DNA from: Methylotenera sp.
GTDB taxonomy: Bacteria > Pseudomonadota > Gammaproteobacteria > Burkholderiales > Methylophilaceae
Assembly: GCA_025360485.1 (NCBI GenBank)
Contig: JANYCB010000080.1
Coordinates: forward strand, 1 to 37,018
Length of the DNA stretch: 37,018 bases
Reading direction: 5' to 3'
The notes beneath the pieces were generated by a model. That model had not been told where the DNA came from. It ran no database searches and saw only the letters and a list, made by a program, of their open reading frames with translations. Position numbers and translations under genes: made by a program. The number at the start of each line of letters is the position of its first letter. Positions within the stretch are counted from its first letter, which is position 1. Positions 27,305 to 36,093 of this stretch are shown one piece after another.

Positions 27305-28746
27305 TTAACAGGCGTCAACGCTGCGGGCGGTTCGCTTTTCCAATCGCCACCTAACACTTTAAACAATTCAACCGTCGCTAAAAATGTCGCTTGCTTGGCT
27401 TGAACCGCCGCAAGTGAAGCGTCATTATGCACACGCTGCGCATCCAACACTTCTAAATAAGCAGAATAGCCTGATTTATAACGGTTTTCTGCCACTGCAA
27501 GCGCATTCTTAGCAGAAGCCTCACTTTGCACCAGCGCTTGCTCACGCTCAGCATCTAAACGCCGCGTCACTAGCGCATCATTTACTTCTCTAAACGCATT
27601 TTGTATCGCCGTTTGATATTGCGCTAAGGCTTGTTTTTGGCGCGCTGTGGCTTGCTCAACACGAGACTGACGTTTGCCAGAATCGAAAATAGGTAAATCC
27701 AAACCTAAACCAAGCGTCCAAATAAGCGCTCCCGATTTTAAAATATCGCCTAATGCTAAACTTTCGGCGCCCAGACTACCTGTGAGGTTAATGCTTGGAT
27801 ACAAAGCCGCCTTGGCAATGCCAATATTGGCATTTTCCGCAATCAACACCTGCTCAGCTTGGCGAATATCTGGCCGACTTTCCAACAATGCTGAAGGCAA
27901 ACCAGTAGGCGGCGTGGGGGGTAATGGTAGTGCCCGAATATCAGCAGTCTCCAGCTTTAAATCAAGCACGCCAGTCAGCACTGCAAGTTGATGCAATGTT
28001 AAGGCGCGTAAGCGATTTAATTCAATTAATTGCGCATCTAAATTACTCACAGAAACTTCTGCTTGACTGACTTCTAAGGCACTTGCTACGCCACCCGTAA
28101 GGCGACGTTGATTTAAATGTAAAGCCTCTAAGCTGCTAACTTGATTTTCTTTTGTCACAGCAATTTGCGCATCCAAACCGCGTAGTTGGAGGTAATTATT
28201 AGCGACCAATCCAATCAATGAAAGCTCTACAGTTTCTTTGCCATCACGCAAAGCCAATGCATTGGCTGCTGCAGATTCTTTGGCACGCTTAATTTTTCCC
28301 CAAAAATCTATCTCGTAAGAAGTTCGCAATCCAAATGTAAAATCATTGCGTGTTGGTTTGCCAAATACGGGGTTAGCTCCTGCTTCGGTCACTTTATTAC
28401 GAGTTGCGCCAGCAGTTAAATCAATTTGCGGAAACAACGATGCGCCTACTTCGCGCATGCTGGCATCAGCTTCTTCTATTCGCGCAACGGCTAGTGCAAT
28501 GTTGGTATTATTTTTTAGCGTGAGTTCTACTAACTCGTTAAGTTTGGCATCTTGATAACGCGTCCACCATTGTCTCATCAACTCGTTTTTTGCATCATTA
28601 GCGGCATCTGCTTCACTATATTGTGACGGCACTTCTACCACTGGTCGCGCATAATCTGGGCCCACAGACTTGCAGCTCGCAAGAAAAAGCACAGCAATTC
28701 CGAAAGCCATGCGTTTGGTATGATAGGAATTTATGCGTAGCATCAT
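27301..28746 (-). CDS. NodT-family RND outer membrane efflux lipoprotein
   Basis: Start reassigned to MMLRINSYHTKRMAFGIAVLFLASCKSVGPDYARP (lipobox LASC; ATGA overlap with permease stop); TolC-like repeats. Confidence 0.92.
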   Translation of the reverse strand: MMLRINSYHTKRMAFGIAVLFLASCKSVGPDYARPVVEVPSQYSEADAANDAKNELMRQWWTRYQDAKLNELVELTLKNNTNIALAVARIEEADASMREVGASLFPQIDLTAGATRNKVTEAGANPVFGKPTRNDFTFGLRTSYEIDFWGKIKRAKESAAANALALRDGKETVELSLIGLVANNYLQLRGLDAQIAVTKENQVSSLEALHLNQRRLTGGVASALEVSQAEVSVSNLDAQLIELNRLRALTLHQLAVLTGVLDLKLETADIRALPLPPTPPTGLPSALLESRPDIRQAEQVLIAENANIGIAKAALYPSINLTGSLGAESLALGDILKSGALIWTLGLGLDLPIFDSGKRQSRVEQATARQKQALAQYQTAIQNAFREVNDALVTRRLDAEREQALVQSEASAKNALAVAENRYKSGYSAYLEVLDAQRVHNDASLAAVQAKQATFLATVELFKVLGGDWKSEPPAALTPVN

Positions 28747-31700
28747 ACCGTCTCCTGAGAATCTAGCTCTGTATGCCCATGATGTCTCACATGCTTGCCT
28801 GTGAGCCAAGTAAAAAATAGTGGAATAAATATGGTTGCCACAAAAGTAGCGATTATCATGCCGCCAAACACCCCTGTACCCATGCTGCGACGTGCTGCGG
28901 CGCCTGCACCAGTGGCGACTACCAACGGGAAGATACCGAGCACAAACGCCATAGACGTCATCACAATAGGTCTAAACCTCAAGCGCGCTGCTTCCAGCGC
29001 TGCTTGCGCGACTGGCATACCCTGCTCCATTTTTTGACTAGCAAATTCTACAATCAGAATCGCGTTTTTAGCTGCTAGGCCAATCAATGTAATCAAACCA
29101 ATTTGAAAGTAAATATCGTTCGGCATACCACGTACAAATACCGCTAATAGTGCCCCCGCTAAAGCAAACGGTACCGCCATAATCACGGCTAACGGCAGTG
29201 CCCAAGTTTCAAACTGCGCCGCTAAAATCAAAAACACCATAATAATAGCAAAACCAAATGCAACCATTCCTGCTGAACCTGTACGCTTTTCTTGATAGGC
29301 TTGTGCTGTCCAATCTAATCGATAGCCGTCTGGCAAGTTTTCTGCTGCAATACGTTCCACAGTTTTAATGGCATCGCCAGAACTCACCCCGGGTGCGCCA
29401 CTACCAAACACTTTAGCTGACAATAGTCCGTTATAACGTTCTAATTGCTCTGCGCCCACAATATTACTCACTTTGCTTAAAGCTGAAAGTGGAATCATGT
29501 TGCCATTGGGACTTGCCGCCGTAGGCTGGCTACGCACGTACACTTTGCCCAAATCTTCCGGCTTCATTCTAAACTGAGGCTCGGCTTGCAGTTGCACTCT
29601 GTAAGTACGACCATTTTTATTAAAATCATTTACATAAAACGAGCCCATAGTGCTCTGCAAAGTAGCGTAGATATCAGCAATTTTAACATTTTGAGAAATC
29701 GCTTTTGACTCGTCCACTTCTATTAATAACTGCGGCACTGTAGGACGGAAAAAAGTATTCAACCCCGTTAATTTGGGCTCTGCTCTCATGGCATCTATAA
29801 AACTATTCGTCACTGCTGAGAGTTTAATTGGATCAGTTTCACGTTGGCTTTGCACGTATACTTCAAAGCCGCCTGCAGAGCCCAAGCCGCGAATCGCTGG
29901 AGGATTCACAGCAAACGCCATGCCATCAGGCTGACTCATGCCAATGCCAAACAGCTTTCCTACAATTTGATCAGCAGTTGTTTCGCGTTCTTTCCAGTCT
30001 TTTAGTCGTACAAACATCGTCGCCGCGTTAGTTTTGTTGGCGCCAGTCAATAATTCAAGGCCATTTACAGCAAATTCAAACCCTACCGAAGGATCTTTCG
30101 CAATGGCAGCACGTACATTCTCTGTGGTTTTTGTAGTGCGGCTTAAAGTTGCACCATCTGGCATCACGACAAGGGTCACTACATAGCCTTGATCCTCTGC
30201 AGGCACAAAACTCCCAGGCACCATGCGGAACAATACCACCACCACGATTAGTATGCCCGCAAAGGCTAACCCACCAATGATTTTATGCTTGAGTGTTAAG
30301 CCTACAGTACCAGTATAAAAATGTGTTAACTTGCTGAATCCCTTATTAAACTTGCCAAAGAACCAGTTTTCACCATGCTCTTTTTTTAAAATCATGGCAC
30401 AAAGTGCAGGGGTTAAAGTTAAAGCCACAACGCCAGAAATCACCACAGCAATCGCCACAGTTACTGCAAACTGACGGAACAACTCCCCTGCAATGCCGCC
30501 CTGAAAAGCCACTGGTACAAACACAGCACATAACACCAATACAATCGCCACCACTGCTGCCGATACTTGATGAATAGACTTAATTGCCGCTGGTAGCGGC
30601 TCTAGGTTTTCTTCTCGCATCAAGCGCTCAGTATTTTCTAGCACCACAATCGCGTCATCCACCACAATACCAATCGCTAAAATCATGGCAAAAAGCGTGA
30701 GCAAGTTGATGGAGAAGCCGAATATATAAAGCCCTGCAAAGGTGCCAATTAGCGAAATCGGCACAGCAATAATAGGGATGAGTGTCGCGCGCCAACTTTG
30801 TAAGAATAAAAATACCACTAACACGACTAAAACCAGCGCCTCAGCAAAAGTTTTTAATACCTCTTCAATGGTCGCCTTAACAAAATCACTCGTGTCGTAT
30901 GGGATAGTGTATTGCATGCCTGCTGGGAAACGTGTTTTTAGTTCTTCAATTTTTGACTTAATACCTTTGGCGGTATCTAATGCATTGGCCCCACTCTGCA
31001 AAAAGATGGGAATCGCAACACCAGGTTGCCCATTCAGTGCTGACGTGACATTGTAACTTTGCGCACCCAGCTCAATGCTGGCGACATCTTTTAGATAAAG
31101 TACGCCGCGCGGGCCAGCTGCTTTAATAATGATATTGCCAAATTGTGCAGGCTCCACCAGGCGGCCCTTTGCTGTGACGGTATACACGAGTTGTTGGCTA
31201 GCAGGCGCAGGATCTTGGCCGATCCTTCCCGCAGCGTATTGCGTATTTTGTGCACCAATTGCGTTGGCAATATCGGTGGTACTTACCCCTAATTGCGCCA
31301 TGCGGTCAGGGCGTAGCCATATCCGCATCGCGTAATCTTGGCCGCCAAATATCAGAGCGTCGCCCACACCTTTTACGCGTTTTAACTGATCCAACACATT
31401 TAAGGTGGCGTAGTTACTCAAAAACAATCGATCTTGCTTTATATCTTTTGAGGTGAGCATCACCACTAACAAAATATCATTCGATTTTTTCTGCACAATC
31501 AAGCCATTACGGCGCACATCATCTGGCAAGCGCGGTGTAGCAATATTCACGCGATTGCTCACGTTGAATGTGGCCTGGTCAACATTCGTACCCACTTCAA
31601 ACGTCACCGTAATCACTAAAGTACCGCTAGAATCCGCACTAGAACTGAAATACAGCAAGTTATCGATCCCGCTTAGCTGTTCTTCAATAGGCCCTGCTAC

Positions 31701-31880
31701 CGTTTTTGATAGCGTATCGGCACTCGCACCAGGATAGCTTGCAGTGATGGTAACAGTAGGTGGTGCAATTTGCGGATACTGCGCGATTGGCAACTTTAAT
31801 GCAGCAGCTAAGCCCGCCAACACAATGATGATGGAAAGTACCGAGGCAAAAATCGGCCGTGTGATAAAAAACTTGGTCAT
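28743..31880 (-). CDS. RND multidrug efflux permease (HAE1/AcrB family)
   Basis: 1045 aa; MTKFFITRPIFASVLSIIIVLAGLAAALKLPIAQYPQIAPPTVTITASYPGASADTLSKTVAGPIEEQLSGIDNLLYFSS; IGIVVDDAIVVLENTER. Confidence 0.97.
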   Translation of the reverse strand: MTKFFITRPIFASVLSIIIVLAGLAAALKLPIAQYPQIAPPTVTITASYPGASADTLSKTVAGPIEEQLSGIDNLLYFSSSADSSGTLVITVTFEVGTNVDQATFNVSNRVNIATPRLPDDVRRNGLIVQKKSNDILLVVMLTSKDIKQDRLFLSNYATLNVLDQLKRVKGVGDALIFGGQDYAMRIWLRPDRMAQLGVSTTDIANAIGAQNTQYAAGRIGQDPAPASQQLVYTVTAKGRLVEPAQFGNIIIKAAGPRGVLYLKDVASIELGAQSYNVTSALNGQPGVAIPIFLQSGANALDTAKGIKSKIEELKTRFPAGMQYTIPYDTSDFVKATIEEVLKTFAEALVLVVLVVFLFLQSWRATLIPIIAVPISLIGTFAGLYIFGFSINLLTLFAMILAIGIVVDDAIVVLENTERLMREENLEPLPAAIKSIHQVSAAVVAIVLVLCAVFVPVAFQGGIAGELFRQFAVTVAIAVVISGVVALTLTPALCAMILKKEHGENWFFGKFNKGFSKLTHFYTGTVGLTLKHKIIGGLAFAGILIVVVVLFRMVPGSFVPAEDQGYVVTLVVMPDGATLSRTTKTTENVRAAIAKDPSVGFEFAVNGLELLTGANKTNAATMFVRLKDWKERETTADQIVGKLFGIGMSQPDGMAFAVNPPAIRGLGSAGGFEVYVQSQRETDPIKLSAVTNSFIDAMRAEPKLTGLNTFFRPTVPQLLIEVDESKAISQNVKIADIYATLQSTMGSFYVNDFNKNGRTYRVQLQAEPQFRMKPEDLGKVYVRSQPTAASPNGNMIPLSALSKVSNIVGAEQLERYNGLLSAKVFGSGAPGVSSGDAIKTVERIAAENLPDGYRLDWTAQAYQEKRTGSAGMVAFGFAIIMVFLILAAQFETWALPLAVIMAVPFALAGALLAVFVRGMPNDIYFQIGLITLIGLAAKNAILIVEFASQKMEQGMPVAQAALEAARLRFRPIVMTSMAFVLGIFPLVVATGAGAAARRSMGTGVFGGMIIATFVATIFIPLFFTWLTGKHVRHHGHTELDSQETV

Positions 31881-31883
31881 GAT

Positions 31884-33068
31884 TTAGCCCTGCTTGCCAG
31901 TAGGTTTAGCTGGCATGGCGGGTGGCTCGCCAAGGGCATGTGGCACTACTGACGCGCCAGGGTGTAACTTAATCAGATTATCCACAATCACCTTGTCGTT
32001 GGTTTTTAGGCCTTCTAAAACAATCCAATCTTTGCCTTGCCAATCACCAACCACCACAGGGCGTGGTGTGGCCTCATTTTTTTCATTGGTAACAAACACA
32101 AATTTGCCTAAATCCCCCGTCAATACGGCCGTTTGCGGCACTAAAAACACCCCTTCATGCGAGCCAGTAGTGACGCGGGCACGTACAAACTGTCCTGGCA
32201 ACAAAGTCTTGTCTTTATTCTCAAATGTAGCACGTAACTCTTGCGTACCTAAATTGGGGTTGATTTCGTTAGCGGTAAAATTGAGTTTACCTTTTTGCGC
32301 GAATTCACTGCCATCAGGCAAAATCAAACTCACGTCTTTGACATGTTTTTGATCTAAATGGCCACCCAAGCTGGTAAGATCAGTTTCAGACAAGCTAAAA
32401 CGCACCCAAATCGGCGACACTTGAACAATGGTAGTCAACAAGCTGGTATTAGGTGCAACCAATGCGCCCTCAGAATACTGAAAGCGCCCTGCTACACCAG
32501 AAACTGGCGCGGTGACTCGAGTATAAGATAAATTCAGCTCTGCCTCTTTGATGTTGGCTTGCGCTTGCATCATGCCCGCTTGCGAGATACTGGCATCCGA
32601 AGTCGCATTATCATATTCGCGCTGACTAATAGATTGCGTAGAAAGTAAGTCCTTTAAGCGATTCGATTCGCGCGTCGTTTGCACAATATGCGCGTTCTGC
32701 CCTGCTACTGCTGCTCTTGCTTGCGTTAAGGCAATTTCATACGGTGCTGGATCAATTTGAAACATCACTTGCCCAGCCTTTACTGGCGCACCTTCTTCAA
32801 ACATTTTCTTTAAGATAATGCCACCCACGCGCGGACGCACTTCCACTTCACTGGCACCTTCTGTCTGTGCAACCGCTTCCACACTCATTGGCACCGATGT
32901 TGGCTGTACAGAAATCACACTCACTGGCATTGGCGGCATCGCCATGCCTGCTGGCGGCGCGCTACCTTCTGGTTTTTTGTTACAGGCAGCCAAACTCACT
33001 ACCAATAAAGCCAAAAATGCTAGATTAATTCCTCGCAGCCTACTCTTTTGTAACAAAAAAACTGACAT
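31884..33068 (-). CDS. RND efflux periplasmic adaptor subunit (AcrA/MexA-type lipoprotein)
   Basis: Start reassigned to MSVFLLQKSRLRGINLAFLALLVVSLAACNKKPE (lipobox LAAC) rather than 33137, which lies inside the operator; membrane-fusion protein motifs throughout. Confidence 0.94.
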   Translation of the reverse strand: MSVFLLQKSRLRGINLAFLALLVVSLAACNKKPEGSAPPAGMAMPPMPVSVISVQPTSVPMSVEAVAQTEGASEVEVRPRVGGIILKKMFEEGAPVKAGQVMFQIDPAPYEIALTQARAAVAGQNAHIVQTTRESNRLKDLLSTQSISQREYDNATSDASISQAGMMQAQANIKEAELNLSYTRVTAPVSGVAGRFQYSEGALVAPNTSLLTTIVQVSPIWVRFSLSETDLTSLGGHLDQKHVKDVSLILPDGSEFAQKGKLNFTANEINPNLGTQELRATFENKDKTLLPGQFVRARVTTGSHEGVFLVPQTAVLTGDLGKFVFVTNEKNEATPRPVVVGDWQGKDWIVLEGLKTNDKVIVDNLIKLHPGASVVPHALGEPPAMPAKPTGKQG

Positions 33069-33101
33069 TGATAACTCCACGTTTTTTAATATTGTCTTGC
33101 T

Positions 33102-33148
33102 TACATACACATTTGAATGTATATTATATACAAACATGAATGTATGTA
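33102..33148. promoter_or_regulatory. AcrR/TtgR-like compound operator between efflux operon and tetR-family gene
   Basis: TACATACACATTTGAATGTATATTATATACAAACATGAATGTATGTA is an imperfect 47-nt dyad; each half resembles the E. coli AcrR site TACATACATTTGTGAATGTATGTA. Confidence 0.75.
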
Positions 33149-33193
33149 AACATACTTTTTACTAAATTTTAATAAAAGGATTTAATTCGCAAC

Positions 33194-33811
33194 ATGGTAA
33201 GAAAAACCAAGCTAGATGCCGAGCTGACACGCCAGAGCATTATTGATGCTGCTCGCGAAGTATTTTTGGCACGCGGCGTTAGCCGTTCAACTTTAGAGCA
33301 CATTGCGGCACAAGCCGAAGTCACACGTGGCGCGGTGTATTGGCACTTTAAAAATAAAACTGAAATTTTTCACGCCCTCCGCGACCAAGTTTTTTTGCCG
33401 TTAATCGACCGCATGGATGACACGCTTGCCGTTGATAATAACGATGATTCTCTCACCCAAATTGAACACAGTCTGTGTGATACCGTACACGAGCTCAATA
33501 AAAACATTAAAATGCGTCAAACTTATGAAATCATGATGACGAAGTGTGAATACATAGACGAATTCGCAACCGTATTACAACAAATTCTTAATAATTGCTC
33601 GAGCATCACCGATAAATTTGAACTCGCCTACGAACGCGCAAAATCAAAAAATCTATTGGCTGGTTCACATAGTCCACATGCACTCGCACTTGATACGCAC
33701 CTATTTTTTAGTGGATTGTTACACATGTGGGTAAAAGATACCGACGGTAGCAAATTTCGCTTTCAAGCAACAGAACTCATTAAAGCGCACATTAATTTAC
33801 GCAGAAAATAA
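33194..33811 (+). CDS. TetR-family transcriptional regulator (AcrR/TtgR-like)
   Basis: 205 aa; TRQSIIDAAREVFLARGVSRSTLEHIAAQAEVTRGAVYWHFKNKTEIFHAL; divergent from the RND operon. Confidence 0.95.
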   Translation: MVRKTKLDAELTRQSIIDAAREVFLARGVSRSTLEHIAAQAEVTRGAVYWHFKNKTEIFHALRDQVFLPLIDRMDDTLAVDNNDDSLTQIEHSLCDTVHELNKNIKMRQTYEIMMTKCEYIDEFATVLQQILNNCSSITDKFELAYERAKSKNLLAGSHSPHALALDTHLFFSGLLHMWVKDTDGSKFRFQATELIKAHINLRRK

Positions 33812-33869
33812 TTTTATTGTAAACCAACCACAAAGGCGATATTATCAACCAAACACAAGGTTTTATAAC

Positions 33870-34193
33870 ATGGTGCTAACTGGCGAAATCTACGGCAAAC
33901 AAACATCAAGTAAATTTGTCATGTACAACGTGCTTAAAGTAAGCAAGGCAGTCATCACACTCCAGAATATCGACAATCCACTTAGCCTGTTTGAAACCAC
34001 TGCTCAAAAATTAGTATCATCAGGCTACATTCGTATCAGCCAAACGCCTTACATTAATACAGAAATATCTGGCGCCAAAAAGAAAAAAGCCATTAAAAAA
34101 CCCACACGCTGCCCTTACACGCTCGATTTTTTAGAAGCGCGTGCAGACAGCGAGCGACCAGCAGCAGTTTTACCAGATTTGTTTACGCACTAA
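33870..34193 (+). CDS. Hypothetical protein
   Basis: 107-aa ORF after tetR with an AAGG-like RBS; no recognised family. Confidence 0.5.
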   Translation: MVLTGEIYGKQTSSKFVMYNVLKVSKAVITLQNIDNPLSLFETTAQKLVSSGYIRISQTPYINTEISGAKKKKAIKKPTRCPYTLDFLEARADSERPAAVLPDLFTH

Positions 34194-34196
34194 TTT

Positions 34197-34745
34197 TTAA
34201 ACCTTAGCTGCAAACTCCGCTACACGCACACCCAATAAACGCGCGGTTTCCAAGTCACCCTTATTCACTTCGTCTGCTGATGAGTCACTTGGTGATGCCA
34301 TCAACGCCCCAGAAAAACCACCTAAAAAGTTTACATCACCATGTTTAGCCGCTTTGGTATTGGCTGGCATTAAACCAGTACCTACCCAAACGCCAGAATG
34401 CTGCATAGCGAGTGTGAATAAATATTGAATGGTGGAGAATTTATCCCCATTCATGCTAGCTGAGTTAGTAAATCCAGCAAAAATCTTATTTTTCCATTCT
34501 TGTGTAATCCATCTTTTAGAACTCGCATCGGCAAACTTTTTGAACTGCCAACTCACAGAACCCATATAAGTGGGTGAACCAAAGATAATCGCCTTTGCTG
34601 CATCCAGCTTCTCCCAATCCGCTTCGGTAATATCACCGTTCGCATCAATAGTAATTAAATCTGCTTTAGCGCCCGCTGTTACTGCCTCGGCTTGTTTTGC
34701 TGTATGTCCGTATCCACTATGATAAATCACGACAACTGATGCCAT
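34197..34745 (-). CDS. Flavodoxin-family/NAD(P)H-quinone oxidoreductase (WrbA-like)
   Basis: 182 aa; VVIYHSGYGHTAKQAEAVTAGA, IIFGSPTYMGSVSWQFKKFAD, GGFSGALMASPSDSS. Confidence 0.88.
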   Translation of the reverse strand: MASVVVIYHSGYGHTAKQAEAVTAGAKADLITIDANGDITEADWEKLDAAKAIIFGSPTYMGSVSWQFKKFADASSKRWITQEWKNKIFAGFTNSASMNGDKFSTIQYLFTLAMQHSGVWVGTGLMPANTKAAKHGDVNFLGGFSGALMASPSDSSADEVNKGDLETARLLGVRVAEFAAKV

Positions 34746-34798
34746 TTTTAAGCTCCTTGTTTAAGTTATGCAATTGATTTTAGGCATCGTATCAGCTA

Positions 34799-34846
34799 TA
34801 GTAACTAAAAGTAAGTAGGCACTAAAAAATTATATAGGTACTAAAT
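34799..34846. promoter_or_regulatory. Three tandem TAGNNACTAAAW repeats, candidate HxlR-type operator
   Basis: TAGTAACTAAAA (34799), TAGGCACTAAAA (34816), TAGGTACTAAAT (34835), spaced 17 and 19 nt, in the divergent intergenic region. Confidence 0.5.
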
Positions 34847-35261
34847 GGATACTATTGAAGAATTAAAGCTAGAGAGCCCACTGACGCAAGAGCCAGCGCA
34901 ACTGGCCTCTGCATTTAGCGCACTATGCCCCACACGCTTAGTGTTAAATAGAATCGCTGACAAATGGACGGTGTTAGTCGTGATATTGCTGCAAGACGGC
35001 ACCAAACGCTTTAGTCATTTGCAGCGCGAGATTGATGGTATTTCACAAAAAATGCTCACGCAAACGCTACGTGGATTGGAGCGTGATGGCTTAGTCACCA
35101 GAAAAGTACACGCCACAGTACCGCCAAAAGTCGAATACGCCCTCACCCCGCTAGGGCATACACTTAAAGACATGCTTTATGCAATTAAAACTTGGTCTGA
35201 AACGAATATAAATGAAGTGCTTGCTGCGCAAAAAAGTTACGATGCTTTAAACGCAAAGTAA
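34845..35261 (+). CDS. HxlR-family transcriptional regulator
   Basis: 138 aa; CPTRLVLNRIADKWTVLVVILLQDGTKRFSHLQREIDGISQKMLTQTLRGLERDGLVTRKVHATVPPKVEYALTPLG. Confidence 0.94.
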   Translation: MDTIEELKLESPLTQEPAQLASAFSALCPTRLVLNRIADKWTVLVVILLQDGTKRFSHLQREIDGISQKMLTQTLRGLERDGLVTRKVHATVPPKVEYALTPLGHTLKDMLYAIKTWSETNINEVLAAQKSYDALNAK

Positions 35262-35275
35262 CATACAAACTCGAT

Positions 35276-35328
35276 AAAATAGATGCTCTGCAAGCCAATA
35301 TCCATGCGCCTTACAGAGCATCTATTTT
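35276..35328. terminator. Perfect 15-bp inverted repeat after hxlR-type gene, probable bidirectional terminator
   Basis: AAAATAGATGCTCTG-(23 nt)-CAGAGCATCTATTTT; T-rich on both strands, 14 nt after the HxlR stop. Confidence 0.65.
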
Positions 35329-35364
35329 GCACCGCATTCGCATGGTTTTGACTTAAAATCCCCT

Positions 35365-35550
35365 TTGCCGCGCCTGAGGCTTGAGCGGCAGATGCTAGGT
35401 GACGAGGACTGTTTGAGGATTGAAAATCCGAGTTCCGCAGTCACCACGCAGATGCGGCGCTAAGACCGAAGGAAATAAGCGGTAGCGGGGTGCTCTTTTA
35501 TTTGGATACTTTCTTTTGAGCAAACAAAAATAAAGTGACTCACCAAGAAG
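35365..35550. repeat. Structured intergenic element, possible dispersed repeat or ncRNA
   Basis: Nested complementarities: GGTGAC/GTCACC, GACTG/CAGTC, GGATT-GAA-AATCC; direct repeat GCAGATGC (35388, 35448); terminal hairpin ACTTTCTTTTG...CAAACAAAAATAAAGT. Confidence 0.5.
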
Positions 35551-35612
35551 TCAAAAGTGATTTTGCATACGTTGGTCAACGCTTCGGTTATCCTACCTAG
35601 CAAGGTACTTAT

Positions 35613-36020
35613 CTATGGGTTATTTGCACAAGCAAAACTTTCCAAGAGTGCAAACCTTATAAGTGAAGAAGCTGGAATATGTCGCTTTTCAGGATGTGCA
35701 TCAAGGTACTTTAATACAATATCCTTAACTTGTCCCAATGTAACTTTATTCTCACCAAAGCAGATATGATCCACTCTAAAGCGCTTCGACTCCTTATTAT
35801 TCATTGCTGCGGCAAACGAAGCAGGTGACCATACTTCGTTAATAAGGTAGAACTCTTCCGCGTCAAGGACACCTTGCAAGTAGGAATATCCTTTATTATT
35901 CTCACTTATATTACTAGACGTAAGCTGGTTATAGAAGTCATTGCCAGTTAACCACTCAGCATTTGAAACTAAAGCATATCCTAGCAATAAGATAGCAATA
36001 AACAGGTTTATGCATCTCAT
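35613..36020 (-). CDS. Periplasmic protein resembling the Rap1a/Tai family
   Basis: 135 aa with signal peptide (LFIAILLLGYALVSNAEW); YLQGVLDAEEF and CFGENKVTLGQVKDIVLKYLDAHPEKRHIPASSLIRFALLESFAC match the Rap1a/Tai pattern. Confidence 0.7.
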   Translation of the reverse strand: MRCINLFIAILLLGYALVSNAEWLTGNDFYNQLTSSNISENNKGYSYLQGVLDAEEFYLINEVWSPASFAAAMNNKESKRFRVDHICFGENKVTLGQVKDIVLKYLDAHPEKRHIPASSLIRFALLESFACANNP

Positions 36021-36093
36021 GTATCATCTCTCATAAATCATGAAAAAACTCCGTTAGAATGATAACTTAATTTAGCATTTCTAAATAATTAAA

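Noticed and set aside
31894-32352. 152-aa plus-strand ORF opposite the RND adaptor
   Set aside because: Shadow ORF with no independent support.
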